This document shows positions 20,001 through 28,432 of a stretch of DNA of 64,000 nucleotides, one piece after another. The notes beneath the pieces were generated by a model. That model saw only the letters and a list, made by a program, of their open reading frames with translations. It did no database searches and had not been told where the DNA came from. The translations under genes were made by a program, and so were the position numbers. Positions within the stretch are counted from its first letter, which is position 1. Each line of letters starts with the position of its first letter. Source of the stretch: Curtobacterium sp. MCBD17_035 (GTDB lineage: Bacteria; Actinomycetota; Actinomycetes; Actinomycetales; Microbacteriaceae). The stretch covers positions 868,001 through 932,000 of the forward strand of contig NZ_CP126279.1 in NCBI RefSeq assembly GCF_003234815.2, written 5' to 3'.

Positions 20001-20517
20001 CCGTCGCAGCGGCATGTGGTCGGCTGCGCAGGCCGCGGCGGAACGCCCGGACCAGCTCCCCGACACGCAGGTGGTCGTGCAGCCACCGCTGTTCGGGCAG
20101 CTCACCGACGGTGACGCCTTGATCGCGGACATCTGGTCGACGGGGCTGTCACCGGACGACCACCCGATCCGGCACGTGCGGCGGGATCTCGCCCGGCGGC
20201 GCGTGCTCAGCGTCGCGGAGCTCATGACGGCCGAGACCGGGCGGCGGATCGAGGTCGGCGGGGTCGTGACGCATCGACAGCGTCCCGCCACGGCGTCCGG
20301 GATCACCTTCATGAACGTCGAGGACGAGACCGGCCTCGTGAACGTGATCTGCAGCGTCGGCGTGTGGACACGGTTCCGTCGGGTCGCCCGCGAGGCACCG
20401 GCGCTCGTCGTGCGGGGGATCCTCGAGCGGTCACCCGACGGTGTGGTGAACGTCGTCGCGGACCACATGGAACGGTTGCCGCTCGCGGTCCGGACGCGCT
20501 CCCGCGACTTCCACTGA
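17080..20517 (+). CDS. dnaE2: error-prone DNA polymerase DnaE2
   Basis: C-family polymerase that carries out damage-induced mutagenic synthesis with ImuB. The 1145-residue product begins MGYNNPPIPWSEFERALSD, then a PHP domain (YAELHAHSTFSFLDGAS near residue 62), the palm with GRGSAANSAVCYLLEIT and EPDIDVDFDSDRREEVIQYVY, the finger region, and a C-terminal OB fold (GGVVTHRQRPATASGITFMNVEDETG). These are complete and in the normal order. It is the last gene of the imuA-imuB-dnaE2 operon and so controlled by the SOS box at 14605. A weak inverted repeat (CCCGGC/GCCGGG, 20518-20550) follows the stop. Confidence 0.97.
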   Translation: MGYNNPPIPWSEFERALSDKRSPGAAPPGDGGDSPAWSRKRVPYTPAPASIVDDGLTVPYAELHAHSTFSFLDGASPPEHLFEEAARLHLHGLALTDHDGLYGAARMAEVAETHSDIRTVYGAELSLGLSEPQNGVADPEGTHLLVLARGQAGYHRLAAAMTSAHLSPGAEKGRPRYDLDDLAERAGDAWHVLTGCRKGTVRAALETGGEDAAERALRDLLDRFGREHVTVELIDQGDPMDTARNDLLAGLAGRFRLPVVATGNVHYATPDRFRVATALAAVRARRSLDELDGWLPAADTAHLRSGAEMSRRFARYPGAVARSVELADDLSFRLRSAAPGLPDLDVPDGHTPMSWLRDLVWQGARRFYPGSADGVDPVKRDRIERELHVIQEKDFPGYFLIVRDLVQYARSRGILCQGRGSAANSAVCYLLEITAVDSIRYGLPFERFLSSMRDEEPDIDVDFDSDRREEVIQYVYAKYGRFNAAQVANVITYRPKAAVRDMAKALGHSPGQQDAWSKQVERWGSVTESTEHDIPDEVVGLAREVLGFPRHLGIHSGGMVLTDRPVGEVVPIEHARMDGRTVLQWDKDDCAFMGLVKFDMLGLGMLAALQYAFDLAADHCGERWDMHDMPKEEQGVYDQLCRADTVGVFQVESRAQMGTLPRLLPRRFYDLVIEVALVRPGPIQGGAVHPYIRRRTGEEPITYLHPALEPVLERTLGVPLFQEQLMQMAMTVGGCSGEDADQLRRAMGSKRGLVRIEALRDKLYRGMASNGIEGEDADAIYAKIQAFANFGFAESHSISFALIVYASAWMRLHYPGAFLAALLRAQPMGFYSPQSLVADARRHGVQVRRPDILRSGVDATLEVLDPDAPLGDDGLPPRTGSDTCLAQEQEPVRPFDRSAPFDTDDHRRDGAFAVRLGLVEVTSLGRRSAERIVAEREANGPFRDMSDLARRVGLTTAQLEALAAADAFASFDIDRRSGMWSAAQAAAERPDQLPDTQVVVQPPLFGQLTDGDALIADIWSTGLSPDDHPIRHVRRDLARRRVLSVAELMTAETGRRIEVGGVVTHRQRPATASGITFMNVEDETGLVNVICSVGVWTRFRRVAREAPALVVRGILERSPDGVVNVVADHMERLPLAVRTRSRDFH

Positions 20518-20555
20518 CCCGGCGGCGAGCAGGGGGAGGGGCGAGCCGGGCGGGG

Positions 20556-21983
20556 TCAGACCGCGGGGACCCGCACCGTCACCTCGAGGCCGCCGGACCG
20601 GACGTTGCGGAGGCTCGCCGTGCCTCCTGCGCGCTCGGCGATGGCGCGGACGATCGCGAGTCCGAGGCCCGAGCCGCCGGGCGAGGGATGCACGGACCGT
20701 CGGGCGGCGTCGGGGCGGGTGAAGCGGTCGAACGCGACGGGGACGAACGCGTCCGGGACGCCTGGCCCGTCGTCGGTGACCTGGAGCACGCCCTGCCCTG
20801 CCTCCGCACGCCAGGTGACGACGATGCCGCCCCCGGGTTCGAGCGCGGCGACGGCGTTGCCCGCGATGTTCGTGACGAGCTGCGCCATGCCGCTCGTGTC
20901 GAGCCGGTAGCGCGGTTCGACGGTGCCGCCGCCGATGCCCGGCCCGGACCCGCCGACGGCGATCGGGGGTTCGAGCTCGAAGTCGACGGTGATGTCCTTG
21001 GCACCCGCGATGAGTCGGACGCGGTCGACGGCGGACATGACCTCGTCGCCGAGGTCCGTCCAGCTCGTCGTGCGCGCCACCTCGTCGGCCTGGGCCTCGG
21101 TTTCCTCGACGCGGGACAGCGTGAGCAGGTCGTTCGCGAGCCGGGACAGCCGCGCGACGTTCTGCTTGGCGCGGTCGATGTGTCCCGCGAGCGCGTCGGC
21201 GTCGCCGGTGTCGAGCGACGCGAGGTCGAGCTGCGTCGTCAGGATCGCCAGCGGGGTCCGGAGTTCGTGGCTCGCGTCCGAGACCATCTGCCGTTCCCGT
21301 TCCGTGGCCTGCCGGGTCCGGGCGAGGAACGCGTTGAGCGTCGTCGCGAGCGAGGACAGCTCGTCCTGCGCGGGGCCGACGGGGAGCTCGGCCCGGTCGG
21401 TGGTGCCCCGGAGCCGTTCGGCCTCGCGGCGCATCTGGGCGACGGGCCGGAGCGCCACGGTCGCCAGGATCCACGACGCGATCCCGAACGCCACGAGGAT
21501 CACGAGCCCGAGCACGCCGAGCGTCTCGGTGAGGTCGTCCACGACGATGCGCTCGGACTGCGCGTTGCGGGCGGCGACGACCGTCCACCGGCCGGCGTCG
21601 TTCGTGACGTGCTCGACGACAACGCGGTACTCCGAGCGGTCGACGGTGATCGACGAGGTCCGGGCGCTCGCGGTGGACAGGGATCGGATCTCGTGTTCGA
21701 AGCTCCGTGGCATGGTCGTCAACTCGAGCTGCCCGGTCGGCGACACGACGGCGACCAGCTGACCGTTGCCGGGACTCCCGAGGTCGGGCGAGCTGTCGAC
21801 CTCGAGCGCGGCGATGTAGGGGTCCGCGTCGGCGACGAGCAGGGTCGTGGTGGCGCTCGCGACGACGGAGATCACCTGGAGCCGGACGACGACGACGAGC
21901 AGGACGATGACGATGGCCGCGATCGCGGTGCTGCCGATGGTGATCCGTGCGCGGAGCGACAGCAGACGGAGCGGCCGGAACAC
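20556..21983 (-). CDS. sensor histidine kinase
   Basis: Membrane sensor of a two-component system with the response regulator just upstream. Of 475 residues, a first helix spans about 16-36, an extracytoplasmic domain 37-150, a second helix 154-178 and then a HAMP linker. The phosphoacceptor is H239 in SDASHELRTPLAI. The ATP-binding domain shows NIAGNAVAAL (N box), DDGPGVPD (G1) and GGSGLGLAIV (G2). The start is GTG 21983, 16 bp after the regulator's stop, without a clear Shine-Dalgarno. The signal sensed is unknown; the overall arrangement resembles OmpR-linked kinases of the MprB/BaeS type. Confidence 0.95.
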   Translation of the reverse strand: MFRPLRLLSLRARITIGSTAIAAIVIVLLVVVVRLQVISVVASATTTLLVADADPYIAALEVDSSPDLGSPGNGQLVAVVSPTGQLELTTMPRSFEHEIRSLSTASARTSSITVDRSEYRVVVEHVTNDAGRWTVVAARNAQSERIVVDDLTETLGVLGLVILVAFGIASWILATVALRPVAQMRREAERLRGTTDRAELPVGPAQDELSSLATTLNAFLARTRQATERERQMVSDASHELRTPLAILTTQLDLASLDTGDADALAGHIDRAKQNVARLSRLANDLLTLSRVEETEAQADEVARTTSWTDLGDEVMSAVDRVRLIAGAKDITVDFELEPPIAVGGSGPGIGGGTVEPRYRLDTSGMAQLVTNIAGNAVAALEPGGGIVVTWRAEAGQGVLQVTDDGPGVPDAFVPVAFDRFTRPDAARRSVHPSPGGSGLGLAIVRAIAERAGGTASLRNVRSGGLEVTVRVPAV

Positions 21984-21999
21984 GGCGGGGAGGACCGGT

Positions 22000-22677
22000 T
22001 CAGGCCCCGACGCTGTCGAGGCGGTACCCGCGACCGCGCACGGTCGTGATGGCGACCGACGCGTCGTGCGCGGAGAGCTTCTTGCGGAGGTACGAGATGT
22101 ACTGCTCGACGACGTTCGGGTCGACGTGCTGGCTGCCGTCCCAGACCTCCTCGAGGATCTTGGGCCGGTCCACCACGCTCCCGGCGGAGCGGGCGAGCAG
22201 CCGGAGGAGCGCGAACTCGGTCGGGCTCATCGCCACGCGTTGGCCCTGAACGACGACGCGTCGTGCCTCGGAGTCGATGGCGACGTCGGCGACCTCGATG
22301 GTCCGAGGTGCGCCAGCCACCTCGCGCCGGCCGAGGGCCCGCAGGCGCGCGGTGAGCTCGGCGAACGCGAACGGCTTCGTGAGGTAGTCGTCGGCACCGG
22401 AGTCGAGGCCGTACACGCGGTCGTCGACGGCGTCCCGCGCGGTGACGAGGAGGATCCGCATCGGGTCCTCGCGCTCGCGGATGCGGCGGCTCAGCTCGAA
22501 GCCGGACATGCCGGGCATCATGACGTCGACCACGGCGAGGTCGTACGCCTGCTCGCCGAGCGCGATGAGCGCCTCCACGCCGTTCTCGACGGCGGTGACC
22601 CGGTAGCCCTCGGCCGCGAGTCCCCGTTCGAGGAGCGCGCGCATCTCGTCGTCGTCCTCCACCACCAGCAGCCGCAT
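22000..22677 (-). CDS. OmpR-family response regulator
   Basis: DNA-binding regulator partnered with the downstream kinase. Its 225 residues comprise a receiver domain (acidic pocket EDDDE, phosphoacceptor D51 in VVDVMMPG, K101 in LTKPF) and a winged-helix output domain (SPTEFALLRLLARSAGSVVDR, VVEQYISYLRKKL, TVRGRGYRLD). ATG 22677 follows AGGAGG with 7-8 nt spacing. The promoter must lie in the 299-bp gap shared with the divergent hypothetical gene. Confidence 0.96.
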   Translation of the reverse strand: MRLLVVEDDDEMRALLERGLAAEGYRVTAVENGVEALIALGEQAYDLAVVDVMMPGMSGFELSRRIREREDPMRILLVTARDAVDDRVYGLDSGADDYLTKPFAFAELTARLRALGRREVAGAPRTIEVADVAIDSEARRVVVQGQRVAMSPTEFALLRLLARSAGSVVDRPKILEEVWDGSQHVDPNVVEQYISYLRKKLSAHDASVAITTVRGRGYRLDSVGA

Positions 22678-22790
22678 GTCCTGACCTCCTCGGGCCATGG
22701 TGGCACTCCGCGCTGCGGGGCGTGCGGCGTTCCCCGTGGTGTCGCTGAATCTCGTCACAGCGTCGGTGCGGGCCGCCGCGCCGGTGGACG

Positions 22791-22805
22791 GCCGGGAGGC
22801 CCGAT
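22791..22805. repeat. intergenic CCGGGAGGCCCG motif
   Basis: A copy of the recurrent palindromic motif in the divergent region upstream of the response-regulator gene. Confidence 0.6.
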
Positions 22806-22931
22806 CCGCGTCCGCCACGTCCACTCCGCGCATCGTCGGGCGACCACTCCGCACATCCTCGGGCACACATCGCGCACGCAGCGTCCGCACGTTGCTACGC
22901 TGCGGCGACGACGTGCGCTCGGCGCCGTCGA

Positions 22932-22953
22932 CGTCGCACCCCGGGGTGCGACG
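22932..22953. promoter_or_regulatory. perfect 22-bp palindrome, possible operator
   Basis: CGTCGCACCCC (22932-22942) is followed without a spacer by its exact reverse complement (22943-22953). It lies between a TACGCT -10-like box (22896-22901) and the GTG of the hypothetical gene at 22977, so it falls in the predicted 5' leader or operator position. Confidence 0.55.
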
Positions 22954-22976
22954 GGGGGAGCGGGAGACGGGGGGCC

Positions 22977-23399
22977 GTGGTGACGGGGGACGAAGCGTCG
23001 GTGGGGCCGACGGAGGACGAGCGTGTCGACGACCGGTTCGCCGGCGACCGACTCGTGGACGACGGGTGGGGGGAGCCCCTCCACCCGGCGGTCCGCCGAT
23101 TACGACTCGAACTGCGCGCGGCGTGGCGGGTGATGACGGGGCTCCAGGAACTCGCGGCGCCGCACCGGGCGCGGGCGCTCGCGGACCTGCGGGCGGGCCT
23201 CCCGGACGTCGCGGGCCGAGCGGGGCGCGCCGACGCGGTCGCGGCGCTCGCGGAGATCCGGGTGGCGGCGCGCCATCGCACCGACCCGGTGGCCGACGCG
23301 GCCGTCGGGGATGCGTGGGACGAGCTCATCCGCACGGCGCTCGCCGCGGCGACCGCGACGGCGACCTGCTCGGAGCGGTGCGCGGACCCGCTGCGCTGA
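22977..23399 (+). CDS. hypothetical protein
   Basis: A 140-residue, acidic at the N-terminus and Ala/Arg-rich protein with no family I recognise. It has predicted helices (HPAVRRLRLELRAAWRVMTGLQELA and onward) and ends with CSERCADPLR, a CxxxC pair. Two adjacent GTG codons (22977, 22980) can start it, with GGGAG about 12 nt upstream. It is transcribed divergently from the two-component system and converges on the FUSC gene. Coding status rests on frame length and codon bias, so it is only probable. Confidence 0.55.
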   Translation: MVTGDEASVGPTEDERVDDRFAGDRLVDDGWGEPLHPAVRRLRLELRAAWRVMTGLQELAAPHRARALADLRAGLPDVAGRAGRADAVAALAEIRVAARHRTDPVADAAVGDAWDELIRTALAAATATATCSERCADPLR

Positions 23400-23420
23400 C
23401 CGGGCCGTCGCGGCGTCGGG

Positions 23421-24452
23421 TCAGGCCCCCTCGCCGAGGAGTTCCTCGCGCACGCGGCGGATGTCCTCGAGCAACGACCCGATGAGGATCCTGTGGTCCT
23501 CGTTCGGCCGGAGCACGACGACCGGGGCGGTGAGCGTCGGCGAGGCGGGATCCTCGGCGATCGGCCGCTGATCGGCAGCGGCGAAGGCCCGGACCTCGGC
23601 GGCGATCCGTGCGACCTCGGTGGCGATGCGGCCGATCGCGCGGTCCTCGACGAGGTCGGGCGCGACGTTGTCCCGGATCGCCCGGGTCATCCCGATCACG
23701 CGGGTGACGATCACGGCGAGCTGCCCGGCGATCTCCATGTCGCGCTCGAGGATCGTCCGATGGCGCCCGCCGCGCGGGTTCATCGTCAGGCTCTCCCGCG
23801 CGGCGGCCAGCGCGGCGTCGGAGCGGGCCTGCGCCTGCCGCAGCGTCCGCGCGGTGGCGAGGTCGGCCTCCCACCCGGTGCGGTCCCGGCCCTCGGTGAG
23901 TCCCACGGCGATGCGCTCGAACGCCGATGCGGTGTCCCGCGCGAGACGGCCGACCGCCAGGTGCGCGGGCTGGAGCAGCACAGGCGGCACGATGAGCGCG
24001 TTCACGGCGAGGGCGACGAGGGCGCCGATGACGGTCTCGATGATCCGGTCGACGGCGTAGTGCGGCGTGGTCGCGCCGGTCGACAGGACGAGCATCGCGC
24101 TGATCGGGATCTGCGTCGACGAACCGGGCGTGAGCCGGAGCGTCCACGCCAGGAGGATCGCCAGGACGATCACGAGCAGTACGATCCACGTGTTGTCACC
24201 GAGCAGCAGGTGGAGCGCGGTGGCGAGCAGCACGCCGAGCACCACTCCGGCGCTGCGTTCCAGGCCGCGGACGAACGACTGGTTGACGCTCGGCTGCACG
24301 ACGAGCAGCGCGGCGATCGCGGCGAAGATCGGGTACTCCGAGTCGAGCAGCGCCGTGCAGAGCACCCAGGCGGCGATCGTGGCGACCGCGGTCTTGACAA
24401 CCTGCAGGAACGGCGTCCGCGTCGCCTGACGGAGACGCGCGACGGGGTTCAC
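23421..24452 (-). CDS. FUSC / aromatic acid exporter family membrane protein
   Basis: Predicted inner-membrane protein of the FUSC superfamily, related to exporters of aromatic acids. The N-terminal half holds about six hydrophobic helices (from VVKTAVATIAAWVLCTALL to ETVIGALVALAVNALIV), including the family-like YPIFAAIAALLVVQPSVNQSF segment; the C-terminal ~180 residues form a charged helical cytoplasmic domain. The 343-residue length fits single-half FUSC proteins. The start is GTG 24452, 6 nt after TAGCCT (minus strand, 24459-24464), so probably leaderless. No substrate evidence is visible. Confidence 0.9.
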   Translation of the reverse strand: MNPVARLRQATRTPFLQVVKTAVATIAAWVLCTALLDSEYPIFAAIAALLVVQPSVNQSFVRGLERSAGVVLGVLLATALHLLLGDNTWIVLLVIVLAILLAWTLRLTPGSSTQIPISAMLVLSTGATTPHYAVDRIIETVIGALVALAVNALIVPPVLLQPAHLAVGRLARDTASAFERIAVGLTEGRDRTGWEADLATARTLRQAQARSDAALAAARESLTMNPRGGRHRTILERDMEIAGQLAVIVTRVIGMTRAIRDNVAPDLVEDRAIGRIATEVARIAAEVRAFAAADQRPIAEDPASPTLTAPVVVLRPNEDHRILIGSLLEDIRRVREELLGEGA

Positions 24453-24513
24453 GGTCCGAGGCTACCGAGCGCCGCTCCCGGCGTATCGATGCGGGACACG
24501 GTTGACTGGGCGC

Positions 24514-25767
24514 GTGTGGCCCGACCATGATCGCGTGCTCCCCGAGGCGTTCGCCGGCTCGGGGACGACGGTGCTGTCCGCGCGCGCACACTCGGTCGAG
24601 CCGTCGGGCAACGGCTACCTGTACGGCTACGAGGTCGACACCGTCGACGCCGCCGGGGCACGGGCGACGGTGCTCACCTACGTCGACACGGGCGGCGGCC
24701 ACGACCAGCACTCGGCCGTCGTGCTCGACCCCGTGACCGGCGACGCCGTGTCGGTGTGGGCCTACCCGAACGACCCGGGCCTCCCGGTGTTGCCGCACGT
24801 GACCTACCGGGACGCGGTGGCGGAGCTGTTGGCCGCCGCGGGCATGCCCGTCACCGCACCGACGCTCACGGTCGCGGCGTACCGACCCGGCAAACGCGCG
24901 GTGGTCCGCGTCGACTCGCCCCAGGGCACGGTGTTCCTCAAGGTCGTGCGACCACACCGCGTCACCCCGATCGTCCGGACGCACGAGCAGTTCGTGGCGG
25001 CCGGACTCCCGGTGCCGCGCGTGCTGTCGTCCCGCGGTGACGGTCTGCTGGTGCTCGAGCGCGTCCGAGGCGTCCCCGCGGGCAGTCGCATCCTCGAGAT
25101 CGCGGACGATCCCCGGTTCATCGCGTCGCTCGCCGCACTGACCGGCCGGATCGCCACGGTCCGGCTGACGCAGCAGGCGCGTGCGGACGCGATGGACCAC
25201 GCGGACTGGCACCGGCGCACACTCGTGTCCGCGCTGCCGGGGGAGGCCGAGGAGATCGACCGACTGTACGACGCGATCGGGCGGCGCTCGATCGGGTGGT
25301 CGACGTCCGACCGTCAGGTGGTGCACGGTGACCTGCACCTCGAGCAGATCTTCGTCGACGAGCAGGAGCCGTGGCGGATCTCCGGCCTGCTCGACATCGA
25401 CACCGCCGGGTGGGGGCACCCGGTCCGGGACGTCGGCGCCGTCGTCGCACACCTCGTCGTCACGGGCCTCTGGCACCGGTCGCGCGGGGACGCCGACCGG
25501 GGCGCCGCCGCCGAACGGCTCGCCGACGCGATCGCGCGGGACTGGGTGCGACGCAACCCGGACGGCGCCGAGCGCATCGGACCCGCCATCGGCTCGCAAC
25601 TCCTCGCTCACGCGGGTGGCCAGGCGACGACCGGGTCGGCGAACGGGATCGCGACGGCGGAGCAGCTCCTCGCCGCGACCCGTGCGGCGCTCACCGCACC
25701 GGCGGCGACGCTGCCCGCCCCGGGGCCCGGTCTGCGGCCACGGTCCGCACCCGGTCGCGGGTCCTGA
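24514..25767 (+). CDS. aminoglycoside-phosphotransferase-fold (APH) protein
   Basis: Small-molecule kinase-like protein. Residues ~120-330 of 417 contain the APH/choline-kinase fold: VFLKVVRPH (possible ATP lysine), the catalytic loop VVHGDLHLEQIFVDE, and LLDIDTAGWGHPVRDVGAVVAHL with the metal-binding aspartate. The N-terminal ~110 residues are less typical. Start GTG 24514 is 6 nt after TTGACT and would be leaderless; a TTG at 24502 is an alternative start. Presence of the fold does not imply antibiotic resistance; many relatives act on sugars or metabolites. Confidence 0.85.
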   Translation: MWPDHDRVLPEAFAGSGTTVLSARAHSVEPSGNGYLYGYEVDTVDAAGARATVLTYVDTGGGHDQHSAVVLDPVTGDAVSVWAYPNDPGLPVLPHVTYRDAVAELLAAAGMPVTAPTLTVAAYRPGKRAVVRVDSPQGTVFLKVVRPHRVTPIVRTHEQFVAAGLPVPRVLSSRGDGLLVLERVRGVPAGSRILEIADDPRFIASLAALTGRIATVRLTQQARADAMDHADWHRRTLVSALPGEAEEIDRLYDAIGRRSIGWSTSDRQVVHGDLHLEQIFVDEQEPWRISGLLDIDTAGWGHPVRDVGAVVAHLVVTGLWHRSRGDADRGAAAERLADAIARDWVRRNPDGAERIGPAIGSQLLAHAGGQATTGSANGIATAEQLLAATRAALTAPAATLPAPGPGLRPRSAPGRGS

Positions 25768-26153
25768 GGCGGGGCCTCCCGGGGCTCCCACATGGTGCGC
25801 GGGAGGTGCGGTGCACTAGACTGGCTGCGCACGCGCCGTGCGCCGCACGCCGTCCCGATTCCGGGGGCGGCCCACCCGGTTCCGGGGGCGGTCACGTGTC
25901 CCGGCCCCCCGGAGTCGGGACGCGACGGCGGTGACCCGACATCCGTGCGGCGTCGCGAGCGTGTGACAGTTCATGGAGGGGCACCCACCCGGTCTCCTGA
26001 TCGGTACCGGCCCGGCGCGTCGAACAGGCTCGCCCCGGGCCACGTCCGGTCGTGTCGCACGGGTGTCCGGAACGACGGCCGCGCGCGGTCCGTCACGAGA
26101 CGTACCGGCGGACACCGTCGGGGACTCCCGTCGATCGGGAGACAGGAGGAGCG
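25768..26153 (+). promoter_or_regulatory. 386-bp non-coding region: promoter and long structured leader of the SNF2-type helicase
   Basis: A copy of the GGGCCTCCCGG motif (25771-25784) follows the APH stop. TAGACT at 25817-25822 is the only good -10 box, implying a leader of ~325 nt. Inside it are a hairpin CGCAC/GTGCG near 25828, two direct copies of TTCCGGGGGCGG (25859 and 25880), and a 6-bp hairpin CTCCCG-TCGAT-CGGGAG (26125-26141) ending 2 nt before the AGGAGGAG ribosome binding site. I could not match a known riboswitch or small RNA by eye. The open frame beginning at 25973 runs on as an out-of-frame shadow of the helicase and is not believed. Confidence 0.6.
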
Positions 26154-28283
26154 TTGGCTCGATCAGGCATCAGGCGAGCGGCCGGCGGCGTGCGGTCCGC
26201 ACCCCGTCGCACGCGACCCGTCGACAACGAGGGGCTCATCCCCGTGCTCGCCCGCGCCGTGCGCGAGGTCGAGGCTGCGGCCCAGCGTGGGGCGCTTCGC
26301 CCCTCGAACCGCACGAAGTTCCAGGCCGTCGCACAGCTGATGCGCGAGGAGCGCGCCCGCGTCAAGGCGGACGCCGACCTGACCGACGCGCAGCGCGCCG
26401 AACAGCTCAAGCGGCTCGACGGCGTCGCCACCATCCTCGCCAAGACCGCGGCCCGCGACACGAGCGTCATCCAGCTCCTCGCCGAGGACGCCCCCGTCTC
26501 CGAGTCGACGCGGACCGTCAAGCGGGACATGATGATCGCCGCGGGCATGGAGCTCGCGCCCGAGGAGCTCGTCATCGCCGCCGAGCCGACCTCGCCGGTC
26601 GAGGCCCCGGAGCGGGCCGTCGTGCCGCAGCAGGTCGTCGCCCGGCAGCTGGCGAACCCGTTCCTCCCGCCGGACTTCTCGCTCGCCGAGGCCCCCGTCG
26701 CGCACCCGCGGCGCCTCGCGAACTGGGAGCTGTTCGGCCCGCTGTTCAAGTCGTTCGAGTACGGCGCGGGCGGGGGTGTGGCGTCGATGCCGCTCCCGGA
26801 GCCCACGACCCTGCGGACCCCCGCGGGTGCCGAGCTCATGAAGCACCAGGCGGAGCTGGTCGCGTCGGCGGCGCAGGGGCACCGCACGTTCCTGCTCGCC
26901 GACGAGCCGGGCCTCGGCAAGACGGCGCAGTCGCTTCTCGCCGCGGACGCCGCGAACGCGTTCCCGCTCCTCGTCGTGGTCCCGAACGTCGTCAAGACGA
27001 ACTGGATGCGCGAGGCCCAGCGGTGGGTGCCGAACCGATCCGTCACGGTGCTGCACGGGGACGGCGAGGACATGGACGGCTTCGCGGACGTCATCGTCGT
27101 CAACTACGAGATCCTCGACCGCCACGTGGGCTGGCTCGGCGCGCTCGGGTTCCGGGGCATGGTGGTCGACGAGGCGCACTTCATCAAGAACAAGGAGTCC
27201 CAGCGCTCCCGGTTCGTGCTGCAGCTCGCCGAGCGCATCCGCGAGCGCATGGCCCGGCCGCTCCTCATGGCGCTCACCGGCACCCCGCTCATCAACAGCG
27301 TCGAGGACTTCCGGACGATCTGGCAGTTCCTCGGCTGGATCGACGACAAGAAGCCCCGCGCCGAACTCATGAACGCCCTCGAGGACATCGGGCTGACCCC
27401 GGCCGAGCCCGGCTTCTTCGTGGAGGCCCGTCGCGCCGTCATCGAGATGGGGATCGTCCGACGCCGCAAGGTCGACGTCGCGGCGGACATCCCCGCGCGC
27501 CGGATCGCGGACATCCCCGTCGAACTCGACGACGAGGTCGGCCGGTCGATCCGCGACGCCGAGCGCGAGCTGACCGTGAAGCTCGTCGCCCGCTACCACC
27601 AGGCGCTCGCCGCCCGCACCGGCCAGGCCCCGGTCGAGGGCATCGACCACAAGCTCGTCCGCCAGGTCGCGCGGTGGGAGCTCGAGGACCAGGACGCCAC
27701 GACGACCGGCGAGAACGTGTTCTCGATGGTCCGGCGCATCGGTCGGGCCAAGGCCCAGCTCGCGGCGGACTACGCGGCGCAGCTCGCGTCGAACGTCGGC
27801 AAGGTCGTGTTCTTCGCCAAGCACCTCGACGTCATGGACCAGGCGGAAGAGGTCTTCGCGCGCCGTGGCCTGCGGACCGCGACCGTCCGCGGCGAGCAGT
27901 CGACGGCGCAGCGCACGGCCGAGATCGACGCCTTCGTCAACGACCCGGACGTGGCGGTGATCGTCTGCTCGCTCACCGCGGCCGGCGTCGGCCTCAACCT
28001 GCAGGTCGCGTCGAACGTCGTCCTCGCGGAGCTGTCGTGGACGAGCGCCGAGCAGACGCAGGCGATCGACCGCGTGCACCGCATCGGACAAGAGGAGCCC
28101 GTCACGGCGTGGCGGATCATCGCGGCCCAGACGATCGACACGAAGATCGCCGAGCTCATCGACAGGAAGGCCGGGCTCGCCGCGCGGGCGCTCGACGGCT
28201 CGGACGAGGAGCTCGTCGACTCGGGCGACATCCAGCTCGACGCGATGGCGGCCATGCTCACGGACGCGCTCGAGGGGCGCTGA
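26154..28283 (+). CDS. SNF2-type DEAD/DEAH box helicase
   Basis: SWI2/SNF2-family ATPase of 709 residues. After a basic N-terminus and a helical region, the motor domains show motif I (LADEPGLGKTAQSL near residue 249), motif II VVDEAHFIKN near 339, LTGTPL, then the C-terminal half with VFFAKHLDVMDQAEEVF and motif VI AIDRVHRIGQ near 640. No extra domains such as SWIM or HNH are visible. TTG 26154 is chosen because AGGAGGAG (26144-26151) sits just upstream and the downstream sequence ARSGIRRAAGG leads into the conserved region; this is an unusual start codon. The long structured leader suggests post-transcriptional control. Confidence 0.9.
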   Translation: MARSGIRRAAGGVRSAPRRTRPVDNEGLIPVLARAVREVEAAAQRGALRPSNRTKFQAVAQLMREERARVKADADLTDAQRAEQLKRLDGVATILAKTAARDTSVIQLLAEDAPVSESTRTVKRDMMIAAGMELAPEELVIAAEPTSPVEAPERAVVPQQVVARQLANPFLPPDFSLAEAPVAHPRRLANWELFGPLFKSFEYGAGGGVASMPLPEPTTLRTPAGAELMKHQAELVASAAQGHRTFLLADEPGLGKTAQSLLAADAANAFPLLVVVPNVVKTNWMREAQRWVPNRSVTVLHGDGEDMDGFADVIVVNYEILDRHVGWLGALGFRGMVVDEAHFIKNKESQRSRFVLQLAERIRERMARPLLMALTGTPLINSVEDFRTIWQFLGWIDDKKPRAELMNALEDIGLTPAEPGFFVEARRAVIEMGIVRRRKVDVAADIPARRIADIPVELDDEVGRSIRDAERELTVKLVARYHQALAARTGQAPVEGIDHKLVRQVARWELEDQDATTTGENVFSMVRRIGRAKAQLAADYAAQLASNVGKVVFFAKHLDVMDQAEEVFARRGLRTATVRGEQSTAQRTAEIDAFVNDPDVAVIVCSLTAAGVGLNLQVASNVVLAELSWTSAEQTQAIDRVHRIGQEEPVTAWRIIAAQTIDTKIAELIDRKAGLAARALDGSDEELVDSGDIQLDAMAAMLTDALEGR

Positions 28284-28323
28284 CCCCGTCGCCGGCCGCC
28301 CGCGGTCGACGCGCCCGGCGCGC

Positions 28324-28360
28324 GAACGGCCCCGGTGACCACTGGTCACCGGGGCCGTTC
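28324..28360. terminator. strong bidirectional terminator
   Basis: A 17-bp perfect stem (28324-28340 with 28344-28360) and a 3-nt loop ACT. It lies between the convergent helicase and mycoredoxin genes and can serve both. Confidence 0.95.
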
Positions 28361-28432
28361 CCGTGGGGATGGATCAGGTCGCGCGTCCCCGCGGCGCACG
28401 CGTCCACGCGCGGCCGCCGACGAGGGCGGTGC

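Noticed and set aside
24514-25767. aminoglycoside resistance gene
   Set aside because: It shares the kinase fold only; no resistance neighbours or mobile elements, and most members of this fold act on other substrates.
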